Source: Apodemus sylvaticus (lineage: Eukaryota > Chordata > Mammalia > Rodentia > Muridae). Taken from it: DNA of 64,000 bases. The stretch covers positions 33,943,842-34,007,841 of the forward strand of contig NC_067488.1 in assembly GCF_947179515.1 (NCBI RefSeq), in the 5' to 3' direction. Position 1 is the stretch's first letter. Each line of letters opens with the position of its first letter. Position numbers and translations under genes: made by a program. Below, in pieces: positions 11,211-23,116 of the stretch. The notes beneath the pieces are model-generated. The model did not search any database, was not told where the DNA came from, and saw only the letters and a list, made by a program, of their open reading frames with translations.

Positions 11211-11288
11211 GACTACATCATCAGTCTCCTGTGTGCTGAGATTAAATATGTATACCACAATTTCTGGACCTAAGCTTTTCTTTATCTA
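11211..11288 (-). mobile_element. B1/B4-type SINE fragment
   Basis: GTGTGCTGAGATTAAATATG followed by TATACCACAATTTCTGGACC matches the reversed left part of B1. Diverged. Confidence 0.45.
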
Positions 11289-11297
11289 AAACTTGTT

Positions 11298-11484
11298 CTT
11301 TTTAAGATTTTGTTTATTATTATATGTGAGTACACTGAAGGTGTCTTCAGACAGATGCATCAGAAGAGGTGTCAGATCTCGTTGCAGATGGTTGCAAGCC
11401 ACCATGTGGTTGTTGGGATTTGAACTCAGGACCTTTGGAAGAGCAGTCAGTGCTCTTTACCACTGAGCCATCTCTACAGCCCTG
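11298..11484 (-). mobile_element. B2 SINE with target-site duplication
   Basis: Reverse complement shows GAGATGGCTCAGTGG (A box) and GAGTTCAAATCCC (B box), then GTCTGAAGACACCTTCAGTG and an A-rich end. A 9-base direct repeat AAACTTGTT flanks it (11289-11297 and 11485-11493), as expected for L1-driven insertion. Confidence 0.93.
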
Positions 11485-11489
11485 AAACT

Positions 11490-11562
11490 TGTTTTATACC
11501 AGGATAGATAGCCTTGAACTCAAAGATCTGTTTAGCTTTTTCTCCTGATAGTAAAGGTGTGT
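11490..11562 (-). mobile_element. Degenerate B1 fragment
   Basis: ATACCAGGATAGATAGCCTT followed by GAACTCAAAGATCTG and TAGTAAAGGTGTGTCT is a diverged reversed B1. The B2 inserted immediately to its left. Confidence 0.5.
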
Positions 11563-11599
11563 CTATAGTCCAGCCAGATCACACAGACCTAGGAGAACT

Positions 11600-12010
11600 T
11601 TGGATGTGCTTCTTTGACAGAGCAGCCATGTTGTTGGATTAAAATTCCTCTACAATGGCAGGTGATTAATACAGGAAATTATAACTGGTTGACATGTTGC
11701 AAACCAGTGACTAATGAGCGTTTAGCCTTCACATGACATCTTGGTCACATCATCTAAGATACAGGAAATAATATGCAAGGCTAGTTTTTTGTTATGACAT
11801 AGCCACTGCATATTGAACTTGCAGCAGTTGTGAATACATACATAAGATTGGGTCTTTGAACAGTCCATCACAGTTAGCAGGGTGTCTTGAGAGGTTCCGT
11901 CCTCTTCCCAGGACAAATTGGCAGTTAGTGGCTACAATTGAGGGGAGAAATTCATTCCTTTCAATGGTGTAAATAATTATCCTACCATGCTCCCACAAAT
12001 ATCCTTAAAT
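11600..12010 (-). mobile_element. Possible old L1 (Lx-type) 3' UTR
   Basis: On the minus strand the text around a small ACTGCCAATTTG/AGAATGAATTTC-like block recalls old murine L1 3' UTR, but similarity is weak. It could equally be unique sequence. Confidence 0.25.
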
Positions 12011-13369
12011 AAACTCAGTATAACTACCTTCCCATTCACACACCATGAAAGTAGGAGTCAAACTCATTGGAATGGAAAAGGAGTTTATGCCAAGGTCCAA
12101 TCCTAGACATTGCAGGGTATCTCAGAGAGGAGAGAAGGAATTCTTGAGGGAAGAGTAAGTCAGGCATGGGGGTCAAGGGAATCTTGTACCTCTTTCTGAC
12201 TAGCAATCAGGCTGCTTCTTTATTTATATAGGTTTCACAGAAAAAAAAGGCAGACTAATGATTTTTGAAGAAGTACAGATATATCATTTTGTCTCTTGAC
12301 ATGTGTGTGACTTTTCATTACATGTCTACATTACATGTTTCATTACATGTCTAGGGTTATAAGTTCAGTCATAATTAGAAAGTTCAAATAGAACAGATTT
12401 TATTTTTATTATCAACCCTATAACTCTAATTCAAAGAATATAAAGAATGTTTCTGCCAAAGCAAGCAAGCAAGTAAGAACGCACGCACGCATGCAAGCAC
12501 ACACATGTACACACACACACAACTTCTTTGCTGAGAAGGATTTCAGTATATATGTATGTATACTTATATTTAAGGAATTAGACATTAACTTGAGCAAAAA
12601 GAAAGAAAGCATCTGAAGCATCGCCGTTTCTAAGAAATGAACAAGGTAAGCTCATATGTGAAACTATATATGGAAGAGGTCAAATTTGTGAACCTTATTG
12701 TAGATATCTCTAAACTTCAAATACAGGCATTTCACTAAGTTTTATGTGATGTAATATCTAAGAACATTTGCAAATGATTATGTTTTCAAATGATAAATGA
12801 TCAAAGTCATTGAGAATATAAGAAATCCTTCTTAGTAAAGAAGTTTGGTCTTTGAATAATAAAACTTTCAAAATCAGGGGTAACTTTGCGTCCTTTTATG
12901 CAAGCATCTCACTATACAGAAGAAAATCTAGAGTTTCCATGGTTCTTGTGGCAGTAGTGTTGTGAATAAATATTCATACTTATTGGGGAGTTTAAAAAAA
13001 TCCTTAAATATCATCTAGGAGGTAGGACCATCTATTAATTGAAGGAATTGTTAGAATTTCTAAGTAACAAGACAAAGTCAACTCAAAATATATCCTGTGA
13101 ATTTAATCATGACAATGTTGGTTCTAACAAAATCTTTAAGCTGGTTGGTAGAAATGTACATAAGACTTTTTAGGAGCACAATGGTTACATAAGTACCGTC
13201 CCTTAAGAAGACAGAGTTCCCATGTCTTTCCACTTTGAGGATTGGAGAAATATAATAGTGAAAGTATTGTCTTTTATCTTGCCTAAGTGCTAGGAAAGTT
13301 GGTTCTGCATTAAAACATGTATTAGTTTAAATTATCATACTGCCATTTGTTATAAGATTTTGCAAAAAA
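12011..13369. other. Mostly unique; small CA/GCAC microsatellite
   Basis: No gene or transposon recognised. 12462-12521 is a mixed (GCAA)/(CGCA)/(CA) tract. Confidence 0.5.
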
Positions 13370-13475
13370 TTCTCTGATACTTTCAGGTCTTTTATCTGTA
13401 AATGAGCATGAAGACATAAGGTAATTGTGAGGATGGAGATGATGTACCAAATCTTTGCTCAGTAATGTTGTTAAT
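13370..13475 (+). mobile_element. MIR SINE fragment
   Basis: CTTTTATCTGTAAATGAGCA followed by GGTAATTGTGAGGATGGAGA matches the MIR core and right part. Confidence 0.5.
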
Positions 13476-13915
13476 CACCTCTTGGTTCAAGATATTGGTC
13501 GGGCTGCTTTACATTGCTATCACCAGTACCTCAAACTTAAGCTCTGGAAAAGAGATCCTAGGCCTTGACATTTCATACAAATAGTCATTCCTAGCCAGTC
13601 TTGGGTAGGGATAGAGAAACCCTCTCACTCCTTAGGGTCACAGAGAGATGAGAGGAGTTTGTTACTACACTCTACTCACCAATCTGGTAAGTATCCAAGC
13701 CTTGAATAGCGGTGAACCATTGGCCATACTTGGGAGGAGGCTTTGCCTATGCATGATTTTCAGAGACAATCAGGAGGCCCTGTCTCTCTTGCTACCACGA
13801 ACAAAATTATTCTAATTCAATCTGTTAGGAATGACTGTATGTCCATGCAGTATCTCCAATGCTGCTTCATATTTTCTTCACCCAACAGTGGTGTTAACTA
13901 GCACAAGAAATTAAA
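13476..13915. other. No recognised feature
   Basis: Unique-looking; nothing identified between two MIR pieces. Confidence 0.5.
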
Positions 13916-14010
13916 ACTTTCTATTGTCTGAGCTTCTGGATCTATAAAATGGAAATAGTATTACTAACTATTTCATTGAGATGATATGGAGATAAAATAA
14001 ATTAATAAGA
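13916..14010 (+). mobile_element. MIR SINE fragment
   Basis: CTTCTGGATCTATAAAATGG followed by AAATAGTATTACTAACTATT and GAGATGATATGGAGATAAAA matches the MIR core. A younger B2/B3 follows at once. Confidence 0.55.
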
Positions 14011-14012
14011 TT

Positions 14013-14160
14013 TACAGTGATTGGGGATGAAATGAAGTTGTTAAATACACTAGTTACTCTTTCAGAGGACCAGAGTTTGGGTCCCAATACCTATGTTCAG
14101 TGGGTCAAAAACATCTATAATTCCAACTCCACTTTCATAAACACCCACAAATAATTTTAC
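14013..14160 (+). mobile_element. Degenerate B2/B3 SINE
   Basis: CTCTTTCAGAGGACCAGAGT followed by TTGGGTCCCAATACC is the tRNA-derived B-box region of B2/B3; the A-box region just before is decayed. Right part diverged. Confidence 0.6.
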
Positions 14161-16148
14161 CAACCAAGGGATAAAGTAATTCGAATATAGGAGCCTGTTA
14201 GGGATACTTCTCATTCAAACCACCACAATACTTGATAGAATGCTGGTCACAGTAGAGAAAGATCTTTACTCTCAAGCTCTGGAATGAATACATATTCCTA
14301 TATGAACTGATAAACAAAGAAATCAAAACATACCACTCACAAATCACTCTAATTGATTAAGGTCTTAACTGTCTAATTCAATAACTCCTGGATGCCTCAA
14401 TAGTGCAAAATCTTCCAGCAAATCTTCATATCCAAAACATTCCATAACTTCCAAAAACAGCATTACCAACTAGGGCCCAACCAACCATTACTCTATTGGA
14501 GACATTTATCATATGTCAGTATGTGTCAGTATTGGAGAATCTTTCTCCCACTTCCCCTATTATTTGCATCTACCAGTTCTAGGTTTGGGATAGTCTATGT
14601 TAGTCTTGAGGGGTCTTCCCAAAATGGATCAGTATGGAGAAAGCACATACAGCATTGTGAGTTGAACTGGCTGAGGAAACATGGAATATGTTACCTTGCC
14701 CCATGATCTTGGTTCTTGCAGATTACATCCTGCTGTAGAGCAGTAAACTGTCCTTTTGAAGGGAGGAGGCTGGGGAATGGAGTAATCCCCAGGGCTCTCT
14801 CAATCATGCCCAGTAGCAAGCCACTTGTAGCAGAAAGGCAGCTCCAGACACTGTACTTTCTGCTAGCTCTGCTCAAAACTTCAGCCTCTGCAGTAATCCA
14901 CAACTGATACACTCATTACTGATCACAGAGGTTACTTAGTCTTTCTTACCTTCTAAAACATGCGATTAGCCTACATATTATACATTTATAATCTTGTGAA
15001 TCCCACAAGTTTGAGATTGCATTTTTCATTTATAATTGCTTCTATTTAGATTTTATTCCTGAATTTTGGTTTTGTCTTTCTTCACTTGTTTTGCATCAAG
15101 GAGTTATTTTCAAAATAGTTTTGTCTTTCTCCAAATATAGCTTTGTGCTGCTTTCTGGCATCATGGTATTTTGTAATGTATTATGAATAGTGCCTAAAAA
15201 GTACTGCTTTTCCTGTATTCATTGATATTTCTAATATTCATTGACATATTTTGGCCCATTTTTTAAATAAATCATTTATCATGTGCAAAAGTGAGTGTTG
15301 AATTCGAATCTGCAAGGGAGATTTTTGTCTGTGCTGAGTCTACTTCAAGAGTTTCATCTACAAACTATGCACAGCTTGAGCAGGAAAATCTCACATGGAC
15401 CTCTCCAGTTTGTCCATTTCCACAACTTTCAATATGTGTTTCTTCACTTCACTTAACACTGTAGCTTACCACACTGTAAAAACCAATTAATTGGTTTATT
15501 ATGAGCACTGCCTTTGGGCATCTCATTTGCATGTTTCCATCCATTTTATTTTGTCAGAGTTCAGATCTTTGTGTGGTAAATTAGAAGTAATTTTGGACAT
15601 AAATTTTGCTCCTCCTATGCTCAAGTGGGTCAGATTATAAAAGGAAATACACATGTAATACCTCTTTTGAAAAGTAAACTGTTGGGAAAGAGTCACTCAG
15701 CTGCTTTCTGGGTGCTGTAGCTAAAGCGATCACTACAGTCAGTGCTGAAGACATGGGTGAATTTTGAGCTTACTTCTCTAAATGTCTTATTGTACTTTTG
15801 ATGTTTTCTGGGGAGTGGATATTGTAAGTCAGTTTAGTGAACAGATGAAGTCATATTAAGAACATCTCAGAAACAGCCCAGATATCTACCAGGGCAGCAA
15901 CTCTCTGAATGATGCAGATTCAAAATTATAGGAAAACTAGTTTGAAGGACAGGAAAGTGTTCCTTTGGATAAATAGCTAAAGCAGCAAAGTTATGGCTTT
16001 TGTGAATCATACATTCCAGAAAAAGAAAACAACCACTAAAAACAATTTTTGCCTGTATGGGGAACAGAAACATGGGAGGGAGGGAAGGAAGGAGAAAGAG
16101 AAAGCAGATAAGGCCTAGTGAGAGGGATGAGAGAGTGAGTGGTGGGAG
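14161..16148. other. No recognised feature
   Basis: About 2 kb of unique-looking AT-rich DNA. A purine-rich stretch (GGGAGGGAGGGAAGGAAGG, 16075-16110) precedes the L1. Short open frames at 14521-14912 on both strands overlap each other and show no domain. Confidence 0.5.
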
Positions 16149-16507
16149 TTGAATAGAATCTGGAAATCAGTCTGGCGGGTCCTCAGAAAACTGGACATGA
16201 CACTTCCGGAGGACCCTGCTACACCTCTCCTGGGCATATACCCAAAGGATTCCTCAGCATCCAGTAAAGACACATGCTCCATTATGTTTATAGCAGCCCT
16301 ATTTATAATAGCCAGATGTCCCTCAAAGGAGGAATGGATAAGAAAATGTGGTATATTTACACAATGGAATACTACTCAGCAATTAGAAACAATGAATTCA
16401 CAAAATTTTTAGGCAAATGGTTTGATCTGGAAAATATCATCCTAAGTGAGGTAACCCAATCACAAAAGAATACACATGGAATGCAATCTCTGATAAGTGG
16501 ATATTAA
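16149..16507 (+). pseudogene. L1 ORF2 C-terminal remnant
   Basis: Two overlapping frames together cover the ORF2p C-terminal region: LLGIYPKD...KDTC and then MWYIYTMEYYSAIRNNEF. A small deletion near 16315, where related copies have a GCTGGAAAGAACCC block, shifts the frame. ORF2p supplies endonuclease and reverse transcriptase; only the tail is here. Confidence 0.88.
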
Positions 16508-16773
16508 TTAGCTCAGAAGGTCTGAATACCCAAGGCACAAATTGCATAACAAATGACTCCCATGAAGAAGTATGGAGAGGGTCCTGATTCTGGAAAGGAT
16601 TGATCTAGCATTGGAGGGGATTATAAGGACAGAGAAAAAGGAGGGAGGTGATTGGAGAATGGATGGAGAGAAGAAGGTTTATGGGACATATGGGGAGGGG
16701 GGATCTGGGAAAGGGGAAATCATTTGGAATGTAAACAAAGAATTTAGAAAATAAAAATATTTAAAAAAAAAAA
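16149..16773 (+). mobile_element. 5'-truncated L1 with ORF2 C-terminus, 3' UTR and poly(A)
   Basis: Starts in ORF2 (WKSVWRVLRKLDM) and continues through the C-terminal region and a short 3' UTR (GGGGGGATCTGGGAAAGGGG). It ends in an A-run at 16761-16773. No clear TSD is seen. Confidence 0.9.
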
Positions 16774-16989
16774 AAGAAGGCAAGTGGCAGTCTCTTTCTT
16801 GTCTCTGTAGCTCAAAGAACACCTTTCATAACGCATGGTACCTATTTGATGGTTGATAAATTCTTGGAGCTGAATTTAACAATAATCCTAAGATTGTTAG
16901 CAATAAACAGGGTCAGAAGAGTTTATCATTTGATGAGAATTTAAGGAACAAATGAGAGCTAAAATAAAACATTTCTTTTTGAGGAATGT

Positions 16990-17415
16990 TCAATTATCTT
17001 TTGGGCTGGTTTTCTATTGGTGTTACAAAATACCAGAGGTATAGAACTTGTAAGGATGAAAGGTTCATTTTATATTTTCAGTCTGTTGTCGTTTGTCTCT
17101 GTTATTATCTGTGGTTAGGATTTATTAAAATGAAGCACAGAGAGAAGAACTTGATAAGTTTCCAAGGAAGCAAAAGGAGATGTGAAAATTTCAGTGTACC
17201 AATTGTGTCCATCATAGGCAATCACTTAATATCCTAAAGTTCCATTGTACCAATATGTCCATCATAAGCGCTCACTTGATGTACGAATTTTTTTCTGAGA
17301 TACCATCTCTCCCAAAGTTTCTAATCTTTGCAAACCAAACCTTTACTACAGACTTCTCAGAAGTTTTTCATGATCCACACCATGACACATCTCATCTTGC
17401 ATCATGGGTTGCATA
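16990..17415 (-). mobile_element. URR1/MaLR-type rodent repeat, diverged
   Basis: TCTATTGGTGTTACAAAATA followed by AAGGATGAAAGGTTCATTTT is the reversed 3' end of a rodent URR1/MaLR-type repeat. The remainder is poorly preserved and includes a 51-base tandem duplication (17193-17230 and 17244-17280). Confidence 0.4.
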
Positions 17416-18764
17416 TTCCAACATTGCTTCTTAACAGCTATGTATGTGAGCTCAGGTACAATGTGAAAACTAGTTCATAGTTACAAAGGGGCATGTACAG
17501 ATGTTCTGTATAAATAGGTCTTGTTAAAAATGCACACATACATTTAAAATGACCCAGAATAACAAACCTTTTAAAATCATGACTTATTTCATTGCTGTGT
17601 AAGACGTTAGTGTAGGCTTGATCAATGAAGTTCATTAATGTTGGAGACTAGCTTCTTTTTCCTTACTTTAGGTAGGTCAGTTTGAATACAGGATGGTTAA
17701 TTAGTCCTCAACTGTTATGTGACATTTCCTAATCTGATCTTGAACATCAGCAGAAGGACTAGTAGCCTTTGTCTCAAGTCAGGAGGGCAAGGAAGAATTG
17801 GAAATATTGGAAATTTTCCACCATCATTAGCTAACCATGGCTCCTTTCCCCATCTGTCTGACTACCAGGGAGTCTGTGTAACTCCTTGTCTTTCACACAC
17901 AGAACACATAGAATGCACACTAACTGTTGTGAGGGTATTTGAGAGTGATTATAACTCTTATCTACTTCAAACTGATGAAGGGGTGACACTGTAAGGACAG
18001 TAGCCACAGTGGCTCAAGCAGTCTATCTAAGCAGTGATAACAAAACTTAAATGGTTGCATAGTTCCAGAGCATGAGATACTCATTTGGTGGGGTGCATAT
18101 CTTTGGAGCTTGTGATATGAGCAAGGTAACATCTTTAACACAAAAAGGTGAGACCATTAATAGTACTGATAGAATACATCAAAAAATAATTAGGACAGCT
18201 TTGCTCTTATGAGAGGAAGAGAACAGGTAAGAAAACCATCGTAGAATCCTTGCTTGGACATAGGCATCAACTTGGTGACTTATTTCTCCTGTGGACATTG
18301 TCTACTGTAAGATGTACACTATTGTCTTCTATATAATATATAAGCCATTTGTCTGGTTCACAAATTCAAAGTTCCATTCATCAGCCAATTTAAGTTTAGC
18401 TGGCCATTGAATTTCTTCTATTGTACCCTTAGAAGGAACATTAAGAGACAAAGTTAAGAAGAAAAAATGTTTTACATCATGGTTAACATATGTTTTGCTT
18501 TGTGAGGTAATGTATTATTTTGTAGATGGCTTGACAGTGTACCAGAAACTTTTTAACAGAACCCTGTAGAAGGCCTACTGATAGTATCTTACCAGTAATA
18601 AACACTTCTGCTCATGTATGAGGTGCACTATCTGGAGGAGTTGGGCAATGTGGTCCAAACCTTAAAGAAATCTAGGTTCTATTTGAAGTCACTACTAGAC
18701 ATCAGCATCTATAAGTTTTGAAAACATGGTATCTGAAACCTTGTTTAATCAGGAAACATATTTA

Positions 18765-18784
18765 GAACATGTTAGAACATGTTG
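18765..18784. promoter_or_regulatory. Candidate p53-type response element
   Basis: Two adjacent decamers, GAACATGTTA and GAACATGTTG, with no spacer. Compared with RRRCWWGYYY each matches 9 of 10 positions and both have the favoured CATG core. No gene is near within the window, so function is unproven; a chance tandem duplication is possible. Confidence 0.3.
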
Positions 18785-19149
18785 CATCCTATTATAGCTA
18801 TGAGAAATACTCTTCTAGAAATAGACAATGTTATCAGGGAGAGAATCATTAGTGGAAAATAGCTGTCCAAATAGCATCTCCCATGATTAACTATAATGGT
18901 TGACACTGCTAAATAGCCATACATATTGGCCATATTAATCCTGGTTATGCTTCCATTTTTGGTGTGTCAGATCATATAGGTAGACAAAATTAGTAACTTT
19001 ACTTTTTGCTTTCAAGTCTACGTGAAGCAAAAGAACCCCTGGTCCTCAGGGGTTACTTGGGCTTTGGAAGACTTGGCCTTGAAAGGCCTGACTCCTCTAG
19101 TCTCTTTTTTGTCAGTTAGTCCATCTGGTTTCATACACCAAAGGCCTTG

Positions 19150-19205
19150 TTTGACTATTTGTTTCATTGGACTTTCATTTGACTAATTGTTTCATTGGAA
19201 AGTGA
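19150..19205 (+). repeat. 28-base tandem duplication
   Basis: TTTGACTATTTGTTTCATTG and its near copy TTTGACTAATTGTTTCATTG start at 19150 and 19178. Confidence 0.85.
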
Positions 19206-20696
19206 AGAGGAATTTCCCCTCTTTGTTGACCCTTATTTTTGCAGACTGGACCTTGATTTGAGTTCAGTCAGTGGCATCTCCAAGATGAGTCTCCATGAAA
19301 CCCCTGAAAAAGAAAGTCGACGACTTTCAACAGTTACAGAGCATTTAGAGATGCCCCACCATTCCCTCGGACTTAGTTAGCCTGTAGGAGAAGGAAGAAA
19401 ATATTTTAACATTTTAATTCCTCTGGCAATATCAGTGTGGAGCTCCAAATATCATTGGGAACCCAGAGGTTTAGTTGCACAAATGTATTATTTGTAATTA
19501 ATCTGTCATTTTTAGTGAAACTTGAGCAGAAATGTAGTTTCAAAATGAACTTGATTAGACACACCTAAATCTACAGGTAGAGTCTGTGGGTCTATGCTGT
19601 GGTGTTAAGCAAAATATGATTGATCCCACAGATGAAAACAAAGCTAGACATGGGAAATTTAGTATACTTTTGTTGTGGAGAAACCATGGGAGATGACTAT
19701 TCTGACACAGTTTGTAGCCAATTGAAAGACTTTATTCCATACAGTTGGGACTACACTAAAGCATTTGGGGACCCAAGTATAGCTCCAAGCATTTAGATCA
19801 AGGGACTTTTAAAAGGAAAAAAAGAAGAACATTCTGTTAATGTCACTCAGCAGCTGCAGAGGGAGGTTTGCACAAGTAAGCAGTTTAACACAATCTAGGA
19901 AACTTAGCTGGGACTTCTTGACCTTGGGTTCCCAGAATAGAAGTGGATAATTTTCCATGGGTTTCTCCATCAAGGAGATCAAATTCTAGTTACACATGAG
20001 ATGGCCTCAGCAATAATACAGAATGGAGAAATTTTGGCTGTCTTGCTCTATCACACTTTTCCACTCACAGAACAACTCACTTACAGAACAACAGGGTACT
20101 ATCATAATTAATAATTCCTCCTGGAGTCCACTGTTCATTATTTAAGATATTTAGGCAAATATTGTACAAAGACTAAAGCTCTCTTTCTAAGCACTTAAGG
20201 TCTAACTTCTTCCAACTGTTTGGGAGGTAAGCCAGTGGGGAAACTTGAAAGAATCTTGGAGGATTTTCTTCCTTTCTGTAAAGTAAAAGCAAGATTTGGA
20301 GAGACCTACAGAAGTTCACCTTTTCTACCTCACATCTCACATCCCAGCATCTAGAAAGGATTACTCCTAATGAATCAAAGGTATAGCAAGAACAAACCAA
20401 AAACTTTGGAACTGGTTTCTATTATGGGACTGAACTGGACTTGTACACACTTGCAGTACCAGTCCCTTCCAGGTTTTGCATATACCCAGGTTTCAATTAT
20501 TAAGAGACAGACCATATCTTCTTCCAAACCTTCTCTGGAGGACAGACTGGTATGAACAGGATCCTAGTTTAATACTACACTCCTCTATAGGAGTGATGAA
20601 GTTACAATGAATGAAATCTGAGAGGTTTTCTCTCTCTCTCTTTTATTTTATTTTATTTTCCCCCCAACTCGGTTCTAAATAATGGCCTGGTTTTTT

Positions 20697-20700
<4 letters not shown>

Positions 20701-20735
<35 letters not shown>
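20701..20735 (+). repeat. (TG)n microsatellite
   Basis: Perfect GT/TG tract of about 35 bases, preceded by a (TTTTA) stretch at 20641-20660. Confidence 0.98.
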
Positions 20736-20736
<1 letters not shown>

Positions 20737-21524
20737 TGTAAACATAAGTAACTTCTAGCTCATGCAGAAAGAAGCAGGACCCTGGTATATATCAAAATAT
20801 CACATAGTAGCCTAAACAGAAAAGAAAAATTTGTTCTCTATTTGGGTTCTCCTGATCTCACTTCCATTATTTTTTTAAGTTGTATTTTATTTTCAGAAAG
20901 GAAGGAAATATGTGAAGCTCTTGTGATTATCTTAGTTTATAGAATATTATCTAAAATAGGAGTTATTTTTTTAATTTTACAACTTTACATGTATATTGGG
21001 TTTAAGTCCTGATAATATAGGTTATTAAACACTAAGAAGGCGATCATGTTAAGCTTCTTTTTTCTTATATTTTCCTTTCTGTTAACTCTTGTTACTGTAA
21101 CAATGATTACCAGAGGTCCCAGTAGACAAGGGAGTTCTACTGGTGCCACCTCACTTTGTTTATGTCATAGGGTTGGTTACAATAAATAAGATGGTGATTA
21201 ATTCACATAGCTGCTACCATCTTTATGGGGTCACCAGCCAAAAATGTCTGTAAACCAAATGGTTGCTTTCTTCTTAAGATATGCCCATGCCAATCTCCCA
21301 TGTATAAAAATCTCTATAGAATCCACCTATCTCATAGATTACAGTGTACCTTTGCAACCATTTCTATAAATGGATACTGATTATAAAAAAGTAAGTTGGC
21401 CCAAGTAGCAAAAATAAATGAATAAATGAATGAATAAATAAATAAAATGCATAAAAGAAGACAGAAAAAAACCAAATAGATAGGGATTCCATAGTCAAAT
21501 CAGAGGTCTCTGAGATAGGTTTGA

Positions 21525-21525
<1 letters not shown>
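20736..21525. other. No recognised feature
   Basis: AT-rich unique-looking sequence with a short (AATA/GAAT) tract at 21410-21450. Confidence 0.5.
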
Positions 21526-21616
<91 letters not shown>

Positions 21617-21640
21617 GAGAGACAGAGAGAGAGAGAGAGG
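21526..21640 (+). repeat. Compound (AC)n(GA)n microsatellite
   Basis: (AC)n from 21526 to 21560, then (GA)n with two ACA interruptions to 21640. Read in reverse it gives a spurious SLSLSL/CVCVCV protein. Confidence 0.98.
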
Positions 21641-22255
21641 AGAAATTTAGCTATCATCTAATTTCAGTTAAAAACAGTAGTTGGCCTGTCTATCAGTATT
21701 GCAGGAGAGATAGGACAGAAGGTACTTTGAAAAAAATCCAATGGTCTGATGTCTACATGTAGAAGTACAGAGTAATTTTTAAATTTTTCTTAAAAGTTCC
21801 TTCAGGGATCTGAACAGGGTTTAACCCTGACTGTAGTGAGGTAATATCACCCAGCCTTGGGTTAACAGTGCATCTTTACTACAAGTTCATAGATCTCTAG
21901 TCACCAAACAGTTCAACAGACTCCCTGGTGTACACAGACATTAAGGTTAAGAGGTCTGAGTGGACTTCCCTTGTTAGTTCCCTGATGGGGGAAGAGTCTC
22001 AGTAGCTTAGTGAAAAAGACACACCTTCCTATCCTTTTTAGAGTTTTGCCTGATATTTTAATCACAATAGAAATTTTTATTATTGTTCCAACATAATATT
22101 TTTACTGATTATTTGGGAATTTCACATCATGCAATCTGATCATACTTCTCAGTTTTCCCATTCATGCTTGTGACCTCCTTTCTAGATAACAAACAAGAAG
22201 AAAAGACAACGATGATGAAGATGAGACAATGACAATGATGATGTGATTGATGATT
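21641..22255. other. No recognised feature
   Basis: Unique-looking sequence. CTTCAGGGATCTGAACAGGG, GGTTTAACCCTGACTGTAG and surrounding text is not assigned. Confidence 0.5.
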
Positions 22256-22459
22256 GATGATGATGATGATAATGATGATGATGATGATGATGATAAGAAG
22301 GGAAAGTAGAAGGGGAAGAATAAAGAAGAGGAGGAAGAGGAGGGGGGAAGAAAGGAAGGAAGGAAAGAAGGAAGGAAGGAGGGAAGGAAGGAGGGAAGGA
22401 AGGAGGGAAGGAAGGAAGGAAGGAAGGAAGGAAGGAAGGAAGGAAGGAAGGAAGGAAGG
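22256..22459 (+). repeat. (GAT)n followed by (GGAA)n microsatellites
   Basis: 22256-22294 is an ATG/GAT triplet tract. After a purine-rich linker, 22349-22459 is a (GGAA)/(GGAAGGGA) tetranucleotide array. It produces spurious FLPSFLPS frames on the minus strand. Confidence 0.97.
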
Positions 22460-22895
22460 GGGAAACAAAATTCAAATTGTATTTCACATATATTTACTGT
22501 ATGGTCAAATGCCTAGTGTCCATTAAAAAATAACTGAGTCCTTCTCCAACAATATCTCTGTCAGAAGCCATCAATTTTGGAGTGCTACACTTCAGCACCC
22601 TTACCCCAATTTTTGAGAGGTCTCTTTGATGTTTTTCTGTCTAGGCAGTTATATCTTTGTGGAGGGGGAGCAGGGGGAGAAGTTTGCTACAGAAGCCTTC
22701 TATGTCCCTCTTTCTCAACTGTGGTCACCAATACCATAGCCAGAGTAGCTTCACTACCCTTTACCAAAAGTGGGAGCACAGATCATGCACTTCCCCATTG
22801 TTGCCAAAATCATCACATGCCAGGAATCTCAGCAAGATTTCTAGTGGCATGCTGTCCACAAATATCAGCACAAAACAAAACATCTGCTTCAGCAT
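22460..22895. other. Unassigned, leads into a minisatellite
   Basis: A 149-codon plus-strand frame (22577-23026) runs through this stretch and into the minisatellite. Its composition and the repeat overlap argue against a gene. Confidence 0.4.
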
Positions 22896-23116
22896 GGGCC
22901 ATGGATACCAGCATAGCCCCCAGGAACAGCACAGGCCAAGAAAATCAACATGGCTTATGGGGCAACATGGGCCATAGACACCAATATGGTTCCCAACAGG
23001 AGCCTGGCCCATGTGCATCAACATGACTTCAGACAGTAGCTTAGACTATGAGCACCCACATTGCCTTTGGTGGCAACATGAAACACAGACATCAAGATGG
23101 CCTCATGTGGTCACAA
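22896..23116 (+). repeat. 37-bp degenerate minisatellite, six units
   Basis: Six consecutive 36-37 base units, each of the form GGGCCATGGA-ACCA-CATGGC-T--GGG-CAACA, begin at about 22896, 22932, 22969, 23006, 23043 and 23080. Units are 60-75 percent alike by eye. The type recurs in rodent DNA as I remember, but I cannot name it. Confidence 0.75.

Larger units (their letters stand above)
17416..20624. other. About 3.2 kb without an assigned feature
   Basis: No exon or transposon I can name. On the minus strand around 18340-18475 a roughly 50-codon stretch without a start codon reads protein-like (contains IEEIQWPAKLKLADEW and an N-Q-T glycosylation-like triplet) between stops. It may be a relic of an unidentified retroviral or cellular gene. 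19720-20100 has LTR-like texture but no family call. Confidence 0.4.

Noticed and set aside
16075..16110. Left TSD for the L1 at 16149
   Set aside because: GAAGGAGAAAG-like text resembles the GAAGGCAAG after the tail, but the match is too short and the left copy is 40 bases from the L1 edge.
21364..21657. 97-codon minus-strand frame with SLSLSL and CVCVCV
   Set aside because: Translation of the (AC)n(GA)n microsatellite.
22127..22526. FLPSFLPS, HHHH and GRKEGRKE proteins on both strands
   Set aside because: Translations of the (GAT)n and (GGAA)n microsatellites.
22577..23026. 149-codon plus-strand open frame
   Set aside because: Overlaps the 37-bp minisatellite; open because the unit length and composition avoid stops.
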